This document shows positions 1 through 40,213 of a DNA stretch of 64,000 nt, in pieces. The stretch spans positions 47,310,001 to 47,374,000 of the forward strand of contig CM044320.1 in the NCBI GenBank assembly GCA_024291935.2. Reading direction: 5' to 3'. Under the pieces are notes generated by a model that was not told the DNA's origin, made no database searches, and was given only the letters and a program-made list of their open reading frames with translations. The DNA comes from Okapia johnstoni (lineage: Eukaryota > Chordata > Mammalia > Artiodactyla > Giraffidae). Within the stretch, counting starts at the first letter, position 1. Each line of letters starts with the position of its first letter. The position numbers and the translations under genes were made by a program.

Positions 1-780
1 GGTTTAGCAATGCTGTCTGAAAGCAAGAGGGCTCAGATCTTGGGGACCACCAGCAGCCTCTGCTGCACAGACCCTAACTCCAGAGATCCCTCTTCCAGTT
101 TTCCTGGCATCTGTACCTGCTTCTGAACTGAATATCTGCATGAGGGGAGGCTTTCTGGTGGGGAAAACATTAGCTAATACAACTTCTTTTCTGTATCTTT
201 TTCTACTTCTTGATTTAAATCTCTCAAATTGCTTTTCAATCTTTCCAGAACATAGATGCTGAGTGTCCCTGCTCTCCAAGAAGAGCCTTGCTCTTTCCTG
301 AAAGTAGGACTATCTTTCCAATACTTCTCTTTCCTTTTTCCTTTGCCCATCCAACCTTCTCCACCCCAGGGTCCTGTCAAGGTCTGTTCTAAGGATCAGT
401 CAGAGAGTTGAGTCATCAAAGACTCCTTGTGCTTCTACTAAGCTGCTCTGTCAAAGCATAACTTTTAAAAAGTTAAAAACAACTGTCATACAGGTAGATA
501 GTGAACATCTCTCAAAGATCTATGGACTCTGGAGTAAGGAAAACAATAACATGACAAGGACAGTGCAAAGGAAGATATAAGAGACGAAAACATATATGGT
601 CATTGAAAAATGAGATGCTGGAATGCTCATTGAAAAATGAGATTACAAAGATGGGTACACACACATGATTAATGTCCTATAAAACAATAAAGTCACAACC
701 ACGAGTGTTTTCTATTGGACAGAAGTCATTTGCAACTTGATCATAAAATAAACGTTTTGCAACTTACTAATCTTCTGTAA
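1..780. other. PAH intron 4, no gene recognised
   Basis: No exon, RNA gene or confident repeat was recognised. A 17-base string (tcattgaaaaatgagat) occurs twice, at 600-616 and 627-643, a 27-bp tandem duplication. Confidence 0.5.
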
Positions 781-992
781 GAGCTTCCCCGGTGGCTCAG
801 CAGTAAGTAGTCTGCCTGCAATTCCAGAGACGCAGGTTTGATCCCTGGGTCGGGAAGATCCCCTGGAGGAGGGCATGGCAACCTCCTCTAACATTCTTGA
901 CTGCAGAATACCGTGGAAGAGAGGAACCTGGCAGGCTACATTCCACAGGGTCGCAAACAATCAGACATGACTGAAGTGACTTAGCACACACG
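781..992 (+). mobile_element. Bov-A2-type SINE
   Basis: It begins gcttccccggtggctcagca and runs through the diagnostic 'ccctgggtcgggaagatcccc' region to 'cagacatgactgaagtgact'. Sense orientation, moderately diverged. Confidence 0.9.
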
Positions 993-1220
993 CAGTCTTT
1001 CTATAAGTCAACCCTGCTGAAGCAAAATCATCCTGTTCAACACCCCAAGTAAAAAAATTGCTGAGATTAAGGTGAGAGATTCCAGGTGGACTGTGGGTGA
1101 CGTTACAACTTTGCATCCTGTAGACTTCTCTCACCATCTTCCCATCCACTATGCCTCTCTTCCGCCTCCCCCCACCACTCCTTCACCAACAATATATTTT
1201 CCTGTCAAAACATACTTGGT

Positions 1221-1341
1221 TACATGCAGTGCAACCAAAATTGCTGCTATTAGCTTAATTGAGACAGGGTGATTATAAATAAATTATATGCAGTGCTACC
1301 GAAATTGCTGCTATTAGTCTAAATTGAGATGGGATGATTAG
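1221..1341. repeat. Tandem duplication, about 57-bp units
   Basis: Unit 1 (about 1221-1277) and unit 2 (about 1285-1341) share tgcagtgc.accaaaattgc-type sequence followed by gctattag and a gagayrggrtgatta end. They differ at several positions, so the duplication is old. Confidence 0.8.
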
Positions 1342-1800
1342 TCATCACCAACTGTAGCTTAATTCAGAGTGTCTTCCACGTGGTCACAGAGCCCTGTGGC
1401 CACCTGGCAGCCCAGGGGATGCAAGGCCAAATGCCTGAGAGGTGGGCTCCAAGGCTGCAGATCTCTTTTGCTGGTAACAGAACAAAAGTCTGTGCTGCCT
1501 AGTTGGCAGGGTTCCTTTATACATTGATAATGAACTTCTTAGAAACTTGAAGTTGGAAAAGACCATAGTTAGAAAACTTCCTACATAGAAAATCTTTATA
1601 AAATAATAGTATACATAATTATATAAATAACATATAATAGTATATAAAATATTATGCAATATAAAATATAATAATATTATATTTGGATGTGTTGATATAG
1701 CTCACTGTATCAATCTTCTGTCCATTCCTATAATGATTTGAGATGGGTTTTTAATATTATTTTACTTTTTTTCTAATTATAAAAGGGGTAGATATAAATT

Positions 1801-2008
1801 GGGCTTCCCCAGTGGCTCAGCAGTAAAGAATTTGCCTGCAATGTAGGAGACACTGGTTCAATCCCTGGGTCAGGAAGATCCCCTGGAGGACGGCATGGCA
1901 ACCCACTCCAGTATTCTTGCCTGGTGAATCCTGCAGACAGAGGAGCCTGGTAGGCTATAGCCTACATGGTTGCAAAGAGTTGGATACAACTGAAGTGCCT
2001 GAGCATGC
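1801..2008 (+). mobile_element. Bov-A2-type SINE
   Basis: It starts gggcttccccagtggctcag and ends near gatacaactgaagtgcctga. Nearly full length. Confidence 0.92.
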
Positions 2009-2045
2009 ATGCCAAGATAAATTTTCAAGTTGGGATTAACATAGT

Positions 2046-2254
2046 TGTTGTTTAGTTACTACATTGTGTCCAACTCTTTTGTGATGACCTCTCTCGTTTG
2101 TGACTGTAGCCGGACAATCTCCTCTGTCCATGTGATTTCCCAGGCAACTGGAGTGGGTTGCCATTTCCTTCTCCATGGGATCTTCTTGACCCAGGGATTG
2201 AACCTGTGTCTCCTGCATTGGTAGGCAGATTCTTTACCACTGAGCCACCAGAGA
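2046..2254 (-). mobile_element. Bov-A2-type SINE
   Basis: Antisense copy: gtgtccaactctttt to ttaccactgagccaccaga. It lies about 40 bp from the sense copy at 1801, making an inverted SINE pair. Confidence 0.9.
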
Positions 2255-2255
2255 T

Positions 2256-2640
2256 TGACAAATACACACTGCTATATATAAAATAAATAACTAACAAGGA
2301 CCTACTATATAGCTGCTGCTGCTGCTGCTAAGTCGCTTCAGTCATGTCTGACTCTGTGCGACCCCATAGGCGGCAGCCCACCGGGCTCCCCCGTCCCTGG
2401 GATTCTCCAGGCAAGAACACTGGAGTGGGTTGCCATTTCCTTATCCATACTATATAGCACAGGGAGCTATACTTCATATTTTGTAATAACCTATAAGGGG
2501 AAAATCTGAAAAAGATATATGTATGTATATGTATTCAGTTATACATATATAGAAATATATAACTGAATCACTGTGCCTTATGCCTGAAATTAACATGATA
2601 TTGTAAGTCAATTATACTTCAAATAAATAAATAAAAATGA
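2256..2640 (+). mobile_element. L1 LINE 3' end, split by a SINE
   Basis: The sequence matches the usual artiodactyl L1 3' UTR: 'tatatagcacaggga', 'gtaataacctata', 'aactgaatcac', 'gtaagtcaattatactt', then an A-rich tail. A Bov-type SINE interrupts it at 2313-2447. An inverted repeat attcagttat/ataactgaat lies within the 3' UTR. Confidence 0.8.
2313..2447 (-). mobile_element. Bov SINE (CTG-headed type) nested in L1
   Basis: It begins with (gct)n and 'aagtcgcttcagtcatgtct'. The 10-bp target duplication tactatatag is intact at 2303-2312 and 2448-2457, within the L1 3' UTR, so the SINE is younger than the L1. Confidence 0.88.
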
Positions 2641-2649
2641 AACAATAAA

Positions 2650-3469
2650 ATAAACCCAACTGCAAGAAGAAAAAGAGGAGGGAAAAATAAACCCACGTTC
2701 ACAGTAAAAAAAAAATACTGTGTATTTTTACACATTAAAAATACATTTAGAAGCCTAAATGGCATGGAAGAATAAGAGTTCCCATTTCATACCATTGATT
2801 GGATTTGGGTGTATTTATTCTACCATTGTTTTTATTCTATTTAAATAATCCCTCTGACATAGTTGCTACCTACTGGAGATACAACTTTATGTTAAAGTTT
2901 TTTTTTTTTAATTGGTGGAAAAAATTTTAAACTACCTAGACAAAATACGTTGAAGATAAAAGAAAAATGAGCCAAATGGTAAGAGAAATTGTCATGGGCA
3001 TCCCATTCTGGAGACAGCCTAATAAAGTGGAAATCCACCGGTTAAGTGAATTTGAATTCTTCACTCCTCTCCCTGGCTAACTATCTCAGACTTCAAACCA
3101 CATCTCACCACCTGGCTAGGACCAGAAAACCCAAGTGGAGGTGCTGTTTCCACAGTTAAGGGCCCTCGGCAAATGGCTCTATGGGCTTCACTTTCTGTAT
3201 ATCTACATCAAAATATAAAAATAGATATTCTCCAAGGCACTTTAGAAGTGAAAATCCTATGCTTTGTATTTAGGGACTGGGAAAAGCCATGACCATTAAA
3301 TAGGACTTGTAGTGAGGATGACTGTAAGTCAAGCATTAATGACTGACAAACATTAAGGCTGTATTTTGAGTCTTTAAGTTTGGAGATGTGTTCTTCATTT
3401 AGCCCAGTAGACAGGGTCCTCCAAGTGTTTGTTAGCGCTGCTTGGAAATAAAATGATAGAGCCCAATTT
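2650..3469. other. Intron 4, nothing recognised
   Basis: AT-rich sequence with short A and T runs (2706-2716, about 2900-2910). No coding potential or confident repeat seen. Confidence 0.4.
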
Positions 3470-3602
3470 TCTTTAATTTATTTTTATTTATTTATTTCTG
3501 GTCACACCACAGGGCATGTGGGATTTTCCCTGCCCAGGGACTGAGCCCATGCCCCCTGCACTGAGAGTACGGAGTCCTAACCAGGGGACTGCCAGGCAAG
3601 TT
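3470..3602 (-). mobile_element. tRNA-derived artiodactyl SINE (CHR-like)
   Basis: A T-rich head with (tta)n, then 'gggatttt.cctgcccaggga', 'ctgagcccatgcc', 'gagtcctaaccaggggactg'. This is the reverse complement of a tRNA-Glu-type SINE with A-tail. Subfamily not certain. Confidence 0.75.
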
Positions 3603-3930
3603 CAATAGTGTCCAGTTTTCTTACTGTATTGTCCCAAAGCAACTTACTTTCATCCAGAAGAACTGGGTCCAGCAGTAGTTTTAACTTTTCAGATTCCTAA
3701 GCTTTCCTGCCTGTAGTTAATGATTTAAAATCATTCAGTGCTTAAGGGAAAACACTATAGTTATACATTGTAATAACTATGTTATGGAATCTTTCCTAAA
3801 CTGAATAATTGCTTAATTTAAGATTTAGTTTTGGAGTAAAAAACTAAATAATGTGGAAATTTCACTTTACTTTTCAGTGTGAAACATTGAGATTTTTCTT
3901 TTTCTTAAAAAAATATAAATATCCTAGGGA

Positions 3931-4011
3931 ACTCCTTTCTCCCCTTCCTTCCTCTTCCCCTCCATCTAGCCCTCCTTCCCCCTTATTCTTTTCTTCCTTC
4001 TCTCTTTTAAC
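3931..4011. repeat. Polypyrimidine (C/T) tract
   Basis: About 80 bases almost wholly C and T on the + strand. It produces the Ser/Pro-rich spurious frame at 3851-4072. Confidence 0.8.
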
Positions 4012-4439
4012 AAGTGTTGGTGGTTCTTTCCATATCCCAGCCAGACTCTATGTGCTATGGATACCCAGGTGAAACTACATTATATACATGGACACCTGGT
4101 TCTCTGGAATTACCGGTGGAGTTGGGTTTTATAAAACAAACGAACAAAATCACCAAGTAACCAATCAAGTGAAGCAGAAAACAATATCTGAAAGTCAGGG
4201 AGTACTTATCCTTTAAAAAGAGTCTTTAAAGATTACTCTCCATGGCGTAAACTTTTGTTGTTGATTCATGAATGCCTTGGTTTGGAGGGATGGTGGGACA
4301 CAGAAATTGCAAGCTAAAGCGATGGATGGTATGGTTTATTGGTAGATGCTTGGAGGGAACAAAGCAAGGTTCTAGAGTGAAGACACTGGTATCTTAACTA
4401 AAATACAGATTACAACCAAATTTATTTGGAAAATGGTCT

Positions 4440-6045
4440 TTTTTCTAGCGTTTTTGAAATATAATTGACATACAGCATCATGTAAGTTGGGATTTACAAC
4501 ATGCTGATTTGCTATATGTGCATATTGTAAAATGATTGCCATGTGTGATTACTATATATATTGTAATATGATTACCATATGTAAGGTCAGTTAACACCTC
4601 TATCTTCTCACATAATTACCATTCTTTTCCTGTGGTGAAAACATTTAAGATCTACTCTCTTGCCAACTTTCAAGTATTTTAACTATAGTCATCATCCTGT
4701 ACATTAGATCCCTAGAACTTGTTCATCTTGTAACTTGAAGTTTGACCCTTTAACCATCATCTCCCTGTTTCTCCCACTCTCCGTCCTCTGGCAACCACCA
4801 GTCTACTTAATGCCTATGAATTTGGCTTATTCCACATATAAGTGATGTCATACAGTACTTGTCTTTCTCTAACTTATTTCACTTAGTAAAATGCTCTCAA
4901 GTTCCACCCATGTTGTCAGAAGGTTTTCCCTTCTCTTTTATGGATGAATAATATCCCATTGTATGTATGTACCACATTTTTTTAATCCAGTTATCTGTCG
5001 GTGAACACTGAGTGTATTTCTGTATCTTGACTGTTTGAATGGGGATGCAGTGGACATAGAGGTGCAGGTACCTCTCTAAGAGTGATTTTATTTCCTTTGG
5101 ATATATACATACAAGTAGGATTGCTGGATCATATGGTAGTTCTATTTTTAATTTTTTTTAGGAACCTCCATACTGTTTTCCAAAGTAGTCATACCAATTT
5201 ACATTCCCATCAATAGTACACAAAGGGTTCCTTTTCTCCACATTCTTGCAACACTCCTCTTTTTGGTAATAGCTATTCTAACAGATATGAAGTGATAGCT
5301 CATTGTGATTTTAGTTTCATCTTACTGATCATTAGTGATGTTGAGCATCTCTTCATGTACCTGTTGGCCATTTGTATGTCTTCTTTGGAAAAATGCCTGT
5401 TCTGATCCTCTGCCTATTTTTAAATCAGACTATTTGATTTTTGTCTATTGAGTTGTTTGAGTTCCTTGTATATTTTGGATATTAATTCCTTAGCTGATGA
5501 AGAGTTTGCAAATAGTTTCTCCTATTTTATTGATTGCCTTTTCATTGGTTAATTGTTCCTTTTGCTGTGCAGAAGCTTTTCTGTTTGATGTAGTCCCACT
5601 TATTTACTTTTGCTTTTGTTGCTTGTGCTTTTGGTGTCATATTCAAAAATTCATTTGTTAGGCCAAGGTCAAGGAGCAATCCCGAGAAAGAAGAACAAAG
5701 CTAGAGAGGAATTACATGCCCTGATTTCAAGCTATATTACAAAGCTATAGCAATCAAAACATTTTAGTATGGGCATTAAAAACAGACAGATGAACTAATG
5801 GAACATATTAAAAGCCTGGAAATAGACTCATGCACATATAGTCAACTAGTGTTCGACAAGGGAGTGAAGAATACTCAATGGGGAAAGGATAGTCTCTTTG
5901 GTAGATGGTGTTGGGAAAACTGGATATTCATATGCAAAAGAATGAATTTAGACCCCTGTCTTACACCACTCAAAAAATGAACTTGAAATGCATTAAATTA
6001 AGACCTGGAATGATAAAACTCCAAGAAGAAAACGTAAGGAAAATG
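4440..6045 (-). mobile_element. L1 LINE with 5' inversion (twin-primed)
   Basis: From about 4440 to 5675 the + strand is antisense L1: 3' UTR ('gaaatataattgacatac') followed by the reverse complement of the ORF2 end ('ccatactgttttcc', 'gctgtgcagaagctttt'). At about 5675/5676 orientation flips and 5676-6045 is sense ORF2, with a readable 61-codon stretch containing [17 protein letters not shown]-type residues. The two parts adjoin in L1 coordinates with little or no gap, the mark of 5' inversion at insertion on the - strand. Diverged and non-coding. Confidence 0.85.
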
Positions 6046-6289
6046 TCCTTTTAACCAACTGGGATCATCTCCAACTCCAGGATGTGACCTCCCCCAACCC
6101 CCAATACTGAAAGACACACTTGGCCTCTTCTCACTAGAAATGTTTACAAATTGTTGGGGAAAGGCTGCCTGCAACTCAGCCTCAGAGGAGAAACTAGTAT
6201 CATCTTTTTATGCCCTGGGGCAGAATCTTAGTTAGTCAGGCCCCTGCCAAGTTGTAAAGGTTGACATTTCCTGAAGTGAAGCGAAAAGA

Positions 6290-6480
6290 GTATGAAACTG
6301 AGTGATTCAAATCCTAACTTGATCTTTACTGGACTGCTCTTCTCTGAGCCTCTGTTTATTCTGGAAAGAAAGGGATCATCACAATGGCTTACCTTACATG
6401 TTTCTTGTGAGAGTTATAAGTTCCTAGCATGCACAGACTGGCACATAATAGACACCGAATAAATGGTATTTTAAAAAATT
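6290..6480 (+). mobile_element. MIR SINE (ancient)
   Basis: 'gattcaaatcctaacttg' to 'ctctgagcctctgttt' and 'cctagcatgcacagactggcacataatag' follow the MIR core in order. Ends approximate. Confidence 0.75.
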
Positions 6481-6911
6481 GCAGTACCAGTAAGCGTTTA
6501 CCTGTTGGTCCATTAAGAAGTTAGGAGGCAGTGCTAGACTCATACCATTGGTCAGAAGTTGAGTGGCTATTGTATATCTTCTTCATAGACACTTATCCTA
6601 AGATCTCTGCCTAATTTAGCACATATATAGATTAGAAATGCTATAGATGAGATTTTTTTAAAACCCAGACACCATTTGCGCTTAGGAATCCCAAGGCAGA
6701 GCTCACAGTGAATTGAAAGTGTGGCTAGTAATGTGTCACTCATGATATCTTGTGGGACAATTTATGCTCAGATTAACTGAGACTTTATTTTCAGAGTATA
6801 ATCAGGGGAAGGCGAGATGAACTGTCAGTGGTCCAAGTCCCCCATTCAAAGCATGTGTAGATAGGCCAGGTTTCATAGCCTGAAGAAATCAAGTGTCTCC
6901 TTTCTTCCTAG

Positions 6912-34792
<27,881 letters not shown>

Positions 34793-35338
34793 AGTCACGG
34801 ACAGAACATAAACTGAGAATCTCTCGATGGAAATCCAACTACTTCTTTTATTTCATCTTAAAAAGTGTAAAAAACAAGCCTTAATTCAAAATGACAGCCT
34901 TAAATCCTTTCGAGAGCAAGATGGAGGGTCAACAAATAAAATTATTTGAAATGACAGCATATTAATAATACCCAAAAGCATAATGGTGGATCTTTTGGGG
35001 TCATCTATGATTTAGAGATGATAATCTCATACTCTGAATTGAATCAAAAATCAATAACCTGTCACATTTCATCAAAGTTAATGAAAATTTGGGACCTGCT
35101 TTATTCAGCCTTCCTGAATACTTTAGTTATTTGCTGTAGAGAATTCCTAAAGGGATATATATCCTTCACTGTGAAACACAAGCCTATCAGAATTGAATTT
35201 CTGGATTTAATATAAATTTTAACCTACAAAAGTCATTTTCTGTTTCAGGGAACTACGATTCTACTTACTGCTTTGTTATTTTGCCTATGTAGATTTTCTT
35301 TAATTCAGAAGCCTATTAAAATCAATACAAATATTAAA
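34793..35338 (+). other. PAH: PAH 3' untranslated region, candidate poly(A) signals
   Basis: A-rich sequence follows the stop codon. A canonical AATAAA lies at 34935-34940, and ATTAAA variants lie at 35315-35320 and 35333-35338. The end of the mRNA cannot be fixed from sequence. The human 3' UTR is several hundred bases long, which favours one of the distal signals. A Bov-A SINE starts at 35500, just downstream. Confidence 0.6.
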
Positions 35339-35499
35339 GTTCATAATGTAATATCAAAATATTTCTGTATGTTTTATTATCATCATAAACACTGGTATGG
35401 AAGGTGGTAGAACTCTCCATCTGATTCAACTTGCAGTATCATTTTCCAATCAATTGTCAAGTCTGTTTTGGGAGACATTTTGAAGACATTTAAGATGCA

Positions 35500-35708
35500 G
35501 TGCATACATGTTAAGTCACTTCAGTTATGTCTGACTTTTTGCAACTGCATGGACTGTAGCCCACCAGGTTCTTCAGTCAAGAATACTGGAGTGGGTTGCC
35601 ATTTCTTCCTCCAGGGGATCTTCCTAACCCAGGGATAGAATCCAAGTCTCTTATGTTTCCTCCATTGGCAGGCGGGTTCTTTACCACTAGCACCACCTGA
35701 GAAGCCCC
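35500..35708 (-). mobile_element. Bov-A2-type SINE with target duplication
   Basis: 'taagtcacttcagttatgtc' to 'actagcaccacctgagaagcc'. The 11-bp target tttaagatgca is perfect at 35489-35499 and 35709-35719. Confidence 0.93.
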
Positions 35709-36182
35709 TTTAAGATGCAATAGATGTTAATTAAAATCCCAGCTGGTAGATTTAAAGTAAATATTCATTGAATGAATAAGGGAATTCATTATTAAACAGC
35801 AAATCTTCAACAAATGTGAGAATTTTAAATACATAAAAAAAAACTTTAGCGGTTTCTCAATTTTGTAGTCTCTTGGAATGAAATAATCCTCTCATTGCCT
35901 TAGAAATATATTAGCTGGATAAACTTGTAACATGAAAGAATGATCAGAGCTTCAGATTTCCCACCCATTGCCGGGGATCATTGTGATAATCTAAGTCAAG
36001 TCTGGGCAGTTGACAGATTTTGACTTTTGTTGGTTGTGCATTTTACATGAATATACAAATATAAGAAACAGTGGGGGGAAAAGCAGTGTCTTAAAAGCTT
36101 TGCTTTGAAATTCTCACACCACTTTATCATTTTATCATGGAAATAGTTAAATCGTCAATGATTTTTGTAATACTTCTGCAAG

Positions 36183-36550
36183 TGTGATTCTCAGACCACT
36201 TGTATCATTATCAACAGTAAATCCTAGGCACAATCCCAGCTTTGCTGTTGTTCAGTCACATCTGATTCTTTGCAACCCCATGGACTGAAGCATGCCAGGC
36301 TACCCTGTCCTTCACAGTCTCCCTGAGTTTGCTCAAACTCGTGTCCATTGAGAGTCAGTGATACCATTCAACCATCTCATCCTCTGCCCCACCTTCTTCT
36401 CCTTCCCTCACTTTTTCCCAGCGTTAGGGTCTTTACCCAAATAGAATATCTGGGGATGGGACACAGAGACCTGTGTTTTTAAGCACTCCACAGTTTATTC
36501 TCTTATTCCCAGCCACATCTACTGGGTACCTCAAGTTTGAGAAGCCCTGA
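36183..36550 (+). mobile_element. MER5A remnant split by BovB
   Basis: 'gtgattctcagaccacttgt' and 'caacagtaaatcctaggcac' before the break, and 'agacctgtgtttttaagca' and 'caagtttgagaagccctg' after it, are the two ends of one MER5A. Confidence 0.65.
36243..36435 (-). mobile_element. BovB LINE fragment
   Basis: 'gctgttgttcagtcacatct' to 'cccagcgttagggtcttta', an old subfamily. Confidence 0.85.
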
Positions 36551-36554
36551 TTTC

Positions 36555-36680
36555 TGGTGGTCAGTTCTGCTACTTGCTAATGATGTCACCTTGCATAAGT
36601 CACTTCTGCTCTTTGGACCTTGGTTTTACTGTGACAATAAGGAGTTAAACTGGATGAATCAAGATCCCTTCCAGCCTTGA
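36555..36680 (+). mobile_element. MIR SINE fragment
   Basis: 'tgatgtcaccttgcataagtc', 'ctctttggaccttggtttta', 'aaggagttaaactggatga' resemble MIR. Confidence 0.55.
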
Positions 36681-36970
36681 AATACAATTCAAGTGGTATC
36701 ATGTGTCTTTAAACAGCTGTCACTAATCTACTAATAGGGTGTAATAACAACCGCCCAAGTATGCCAGATGGGTGGAAAGAACAATTTGGTCTGAATGTGT
36801 CTGAGGTTTCATTGCTTTTAAAGGGCGATTTTCTTTTCTCTATTTCCTCATGCCTTTGAAGAACTCATTGACAAGCTCTGATTCTAAAACTGGAAGTGGA
36901 CTTTTTCTCTGGTGTTCATCTAGGGTTCAAATACCCTGCAAAGGGACTATTTTGATAACTATTTTTTTGC

Positions 36971-37090
36971 TCTGCCCAGTTGCTAAGTCATGTCCAACTC
37001 TTTGCAACCCCAAGGACTGTAGCCCACCAGGTTACTCTGTTCATGGGATTTTCCAGGCAAGAATACTGGAGTGGGTTGCCTTTTCCTTCT
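36971..37090 (-). mobile_element. Bov-A SINE monomer
   Basis: 'gcccagttgctaagtcatgt' to 'ctggagtgggttgccttttcc'. Only one monomer is present. Confidence 0.85.
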
Positions 37091-37934
37091 GTAAACTGTT
37101 TCTTTACTTCACATTAAATGTAAGTTGGAACATTTCTTGATTTTGGTACTGAAATATTATAAAGTATTTTATACTGGATATTTTATTTTATAGTGATTTT
37201 TAGTCCTATTGAAGATAATTTAGTGTGTTCTAAGTGAAAGCTTAGGCAGAAAGAAATTATGAACTGGATAGAAGCTAGTCTCTGAAATTTCATGTGTTAC
37301 TCAGTACTTAGCTTTTTTCATCTGGATATAAAAGGTACAGCAATTGGATTCAGTATATTTCCATGTGTTAGTATTATTATTTGTTCAATACACAGTAAAT
37401 AAGCAGTTTTTAAGGAAACAATAGTAATGTTTTACTGACAGCTAATCTTTCTGTTTCCAAACAAAAGAAATATATGGAAGAATATTAAAACTGTGTAGTA
37501 TTAGTGTTCAGTAAGTTTCTGAAAGGAGGAAACTAAATTTTAACTCTAAATTTCTAAGTTATATCATTTAGTTGTGCTTCAGAGAACCTACCACTAAAAT
37601 ATCATCTTCATGAAGTCAAGAACCTTTATTATCTTTTTCACCACTGGAAAGCCTTGGTATGTTACACATGGTAGGTGCTCAATACTCTCTAATCTTTAAA
37701 ACTTTTTCTGAGTTTAATCACAGGGAGTGTACTGAGATTTTCTCTCACAAATAAACTATTTTGCAAGAAAAATTTGAAAACAACTAAACTTGTGATTTCC
37801 CCTTTTAAAATCTATTGAAAAATATTATTCTAAGCTATGACTTTTTAAAAGAAAAATATTATCTCCTGTTTAAGCTAGGTTATGGGTAGGTAGTTTGTAT
37901 CTTACACTGCTTCAACAACTGACATTTAGAAATG
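37091..37934. other. Intergenic, AT-rich, unassigned
   Basis: No gene signal. Long AT-rich non-coding stretch. Confidence 0.35.
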
Positions 37935-38145
37935 CTTGTTGCTTAGCTGCTAAGTCATGTCCAACTCTTAAGCAACTCTCTGGACTATAGCCTTCCAGGC
38001 TCATTTGTCCATGAGATTTCCCAGGCAAGAATACTGGAGTGGTTTGCCATTTTCTTCTCCAGGGGATCTTCCCCACCCAGCGACTGAACCTGCGTCTCCT
38101 GCTTGGCAGATGGATTCTTTACTGTCTGCACCACCAGGGAAGACC
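37935..38145 (-). mobile_element. Bov-A2-type SINE
   Basis: 'gcttagctgctaagtcatgt' to 'tctgcaccaccagggaaga'. Confidence 0.9.
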
Positions 38146-38157
38146 TTGGAAGTGCTT

Positions 38158-38433
38158 GCTGCTGCTGCTGCTAAGTTGCGTCAGTCGTGTCCAACTCAGT
38201 GCGACCTCATAGACGGCAGCCCACCAGGCTCCCCTGTCCCTGGGATTCTCCAGGCAAGAATACTGGAGTGGGTTGCCATTTCCTCTTCCAGTGCATGAAA
38301 GTGAAAAGTGAAAGTGAAGTCGCTCAGTTGTGTCCGACTCTTCGCGACCCCATGGGCTGCAGCCTACCAGGCTCCTCCATCCATGGGGTTTCCCAGGCAA
38401 GAGTACTGGAGTGGGGTGCCATTGCCTTCTCCG
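38158..38433 (-). mobile_element. Long Bov SINE (ART2A-like, CTG-headed)
   Basis: (gct)n head, 'gcgacctcatagacggcagc', then 'gtgaaaagtgaaagtgaagt' and a second monomer ending 'gggtgccattgccttctcc'. The 10-bp target ggaagtgctt is at 38148-38157 and 38434-38443. Among the best-preserved copies here, so probably young. Confidence 0.93.
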
Positions 38434-38444
38434 GGAAGTGCTTA

Positions 38445-38653
38445 ATAAATGTCAATTAATAAAGGGGACAAAAATGCATTGGTGAAACTTCAGAGTTATC
38501 CACAGTGGGGCTGAAATGGTCAGAAAGCAATAAGTGACTTGTCTAAAGATTGCAAAAAATCACAGGAGACAAAATAAGTAAGCTTAGTAAAATATGGACT
38601 TTTCAAAATAAGAAGGAAAAAATGTGATCAAAACGTTCCCTTCTCAATGAAGT

Positions 38654-38706
<53 letters not shown>

Positions 38707-40213
38707 ATCACTGCTTTTTAATAGCTTTCTCATTCAGTTTCAAAAACTATAAGCCATAGTAGATTTGATACATGTTAGAAATGAAACTAGTAGTTTCTGT
38801 GCCTTGAATTTTTACCTCATTTATACCCTTAACTTTGCTAGCTTCAAGGCACAATTTATCATTTCACCTGTAGTAAGCACAATTATTTTAAAAGAATAAG
38901 TTCAGAGTGAAAAGCAATTGCAGAGAAAATTGATTCTAGCTCTCCAGAGTCTATACAACTCATCTATAACATTATAATTGTTCAAGGTTACTCTTTAACA
39001 ATATTTGTTTTGTATGTCTCTTGCACACTGTTTCTTTTATGACAACAATCTCTGAATAATATAACACCTATGAAAAATAAAGAGACAAAATGTACTTCAC
39101 TGAGAGATGGACCTGAGTCTCCCAAAGGAAGGAGATGATACTCCAAGAAGAATAACACCTGCTCATTTTCAGGTCTGTCTAAGCGGGTAAAATGTGAACG
39201 GTGATTCATGTGAACTGCAGTGTATATTTTTTCTCAGATCATTCTTAGGAGGTAGGTGATGCCCCAAAACAAGTTTCTTTCATTGAGGTTATTCAAATTA
39301 GTACATGCTTTGGATGTCTATAGTTTATTCTTCCCAGAAGCAATTTAAGACTATCTATTAAAGAAGAAATAAACTTCAGTCTTCTCTGAGGCTTCTTTAT
39401 TCCTACAGGTTTTCAAAAAATGTCAGTGGCATCCTGTCTTTTTCTGCAATCACCTTTCAAATGGAGAGAGTGTTGGCAAAAGGCTAACTGTTATTGTTCC
39501 TTGTGAGTTGTCAGGGGAGAGTGGAGTTTAGACTTAGAAAGAAACGATAAGAAATGTACATTCTTTTGTTTTCAGTTTTTCCCTTATGGATCTCTTTTCA
39601 AAAATGTGGCCCTTGGGTTTCCTTGAAAAGAAACTCATCCTATCATACACACACACACGCGCGCTCCATGCCTTTGACCTCTAAGAGACTTTACAAAAGA
39701 TGAGTTGGGGGCTGAGTTAAGGTCTCTGCAGATAAAGGCACATAGGACATATTTGGGGGTGGAGGAGTATGTTTTAAAGCATTTCTTTGAGAGCCTCCAG
39801 CCATTGACACCACCCAGAAGGAGAGAATCAGCTTGGAATAACAGCAGTACTTGCAAAGGGTAACTGTTGGCCTAGTAAGGCTTTCAATTGTCTCTAGCCT
39901 CCAAATACTCCTCCTGCCCACCAGCACTAAAGCCATGGAGCCTGCTAAATTCCATTTCTTTGGCCTAACAAAAAAATCAAATTTCCAAATGAGAAATGAG
40001 GAAGCTGAACCTTTCCCAAACTTCCCATCCTCAGAATGTCCTTGGGAAAGGGAGGGAGACAAGAGGCTTCTGTAAGAGTGTCATTTGGGGGAGAAAATAG
40101 TTTCCCAGTGCACAGGGAAGTCTGGGATTACAAAACAGCAGATTACAGAACAGTGGTTTTATGAACATGAAGTGCCAGATAAGAGAAAATGTGCCTGAGG
40201 TTGGCGCAGAGGA
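38445..40213. other. Intergenic, mostly unassigned
   Basis: Contains the (CA)24 tract and a short (CA/CG) tract at about 39648-39664. No gene evidence. The 39691-40062 minus frame is not supported by any motif. Confidence 0.4.
38657..38704. repeat. (CA)24 microsatellite
   Basis: 48 uninterrupted bases of CA; likely length-polymorphic. Confidence 0.97.

Noticed and set aside
1..6911. Expected PAH exon 4
   Set aside because: Searched by eye for the conserved VPWFPRTIQELD coding region and not found; the exon must lie upstream of the window.
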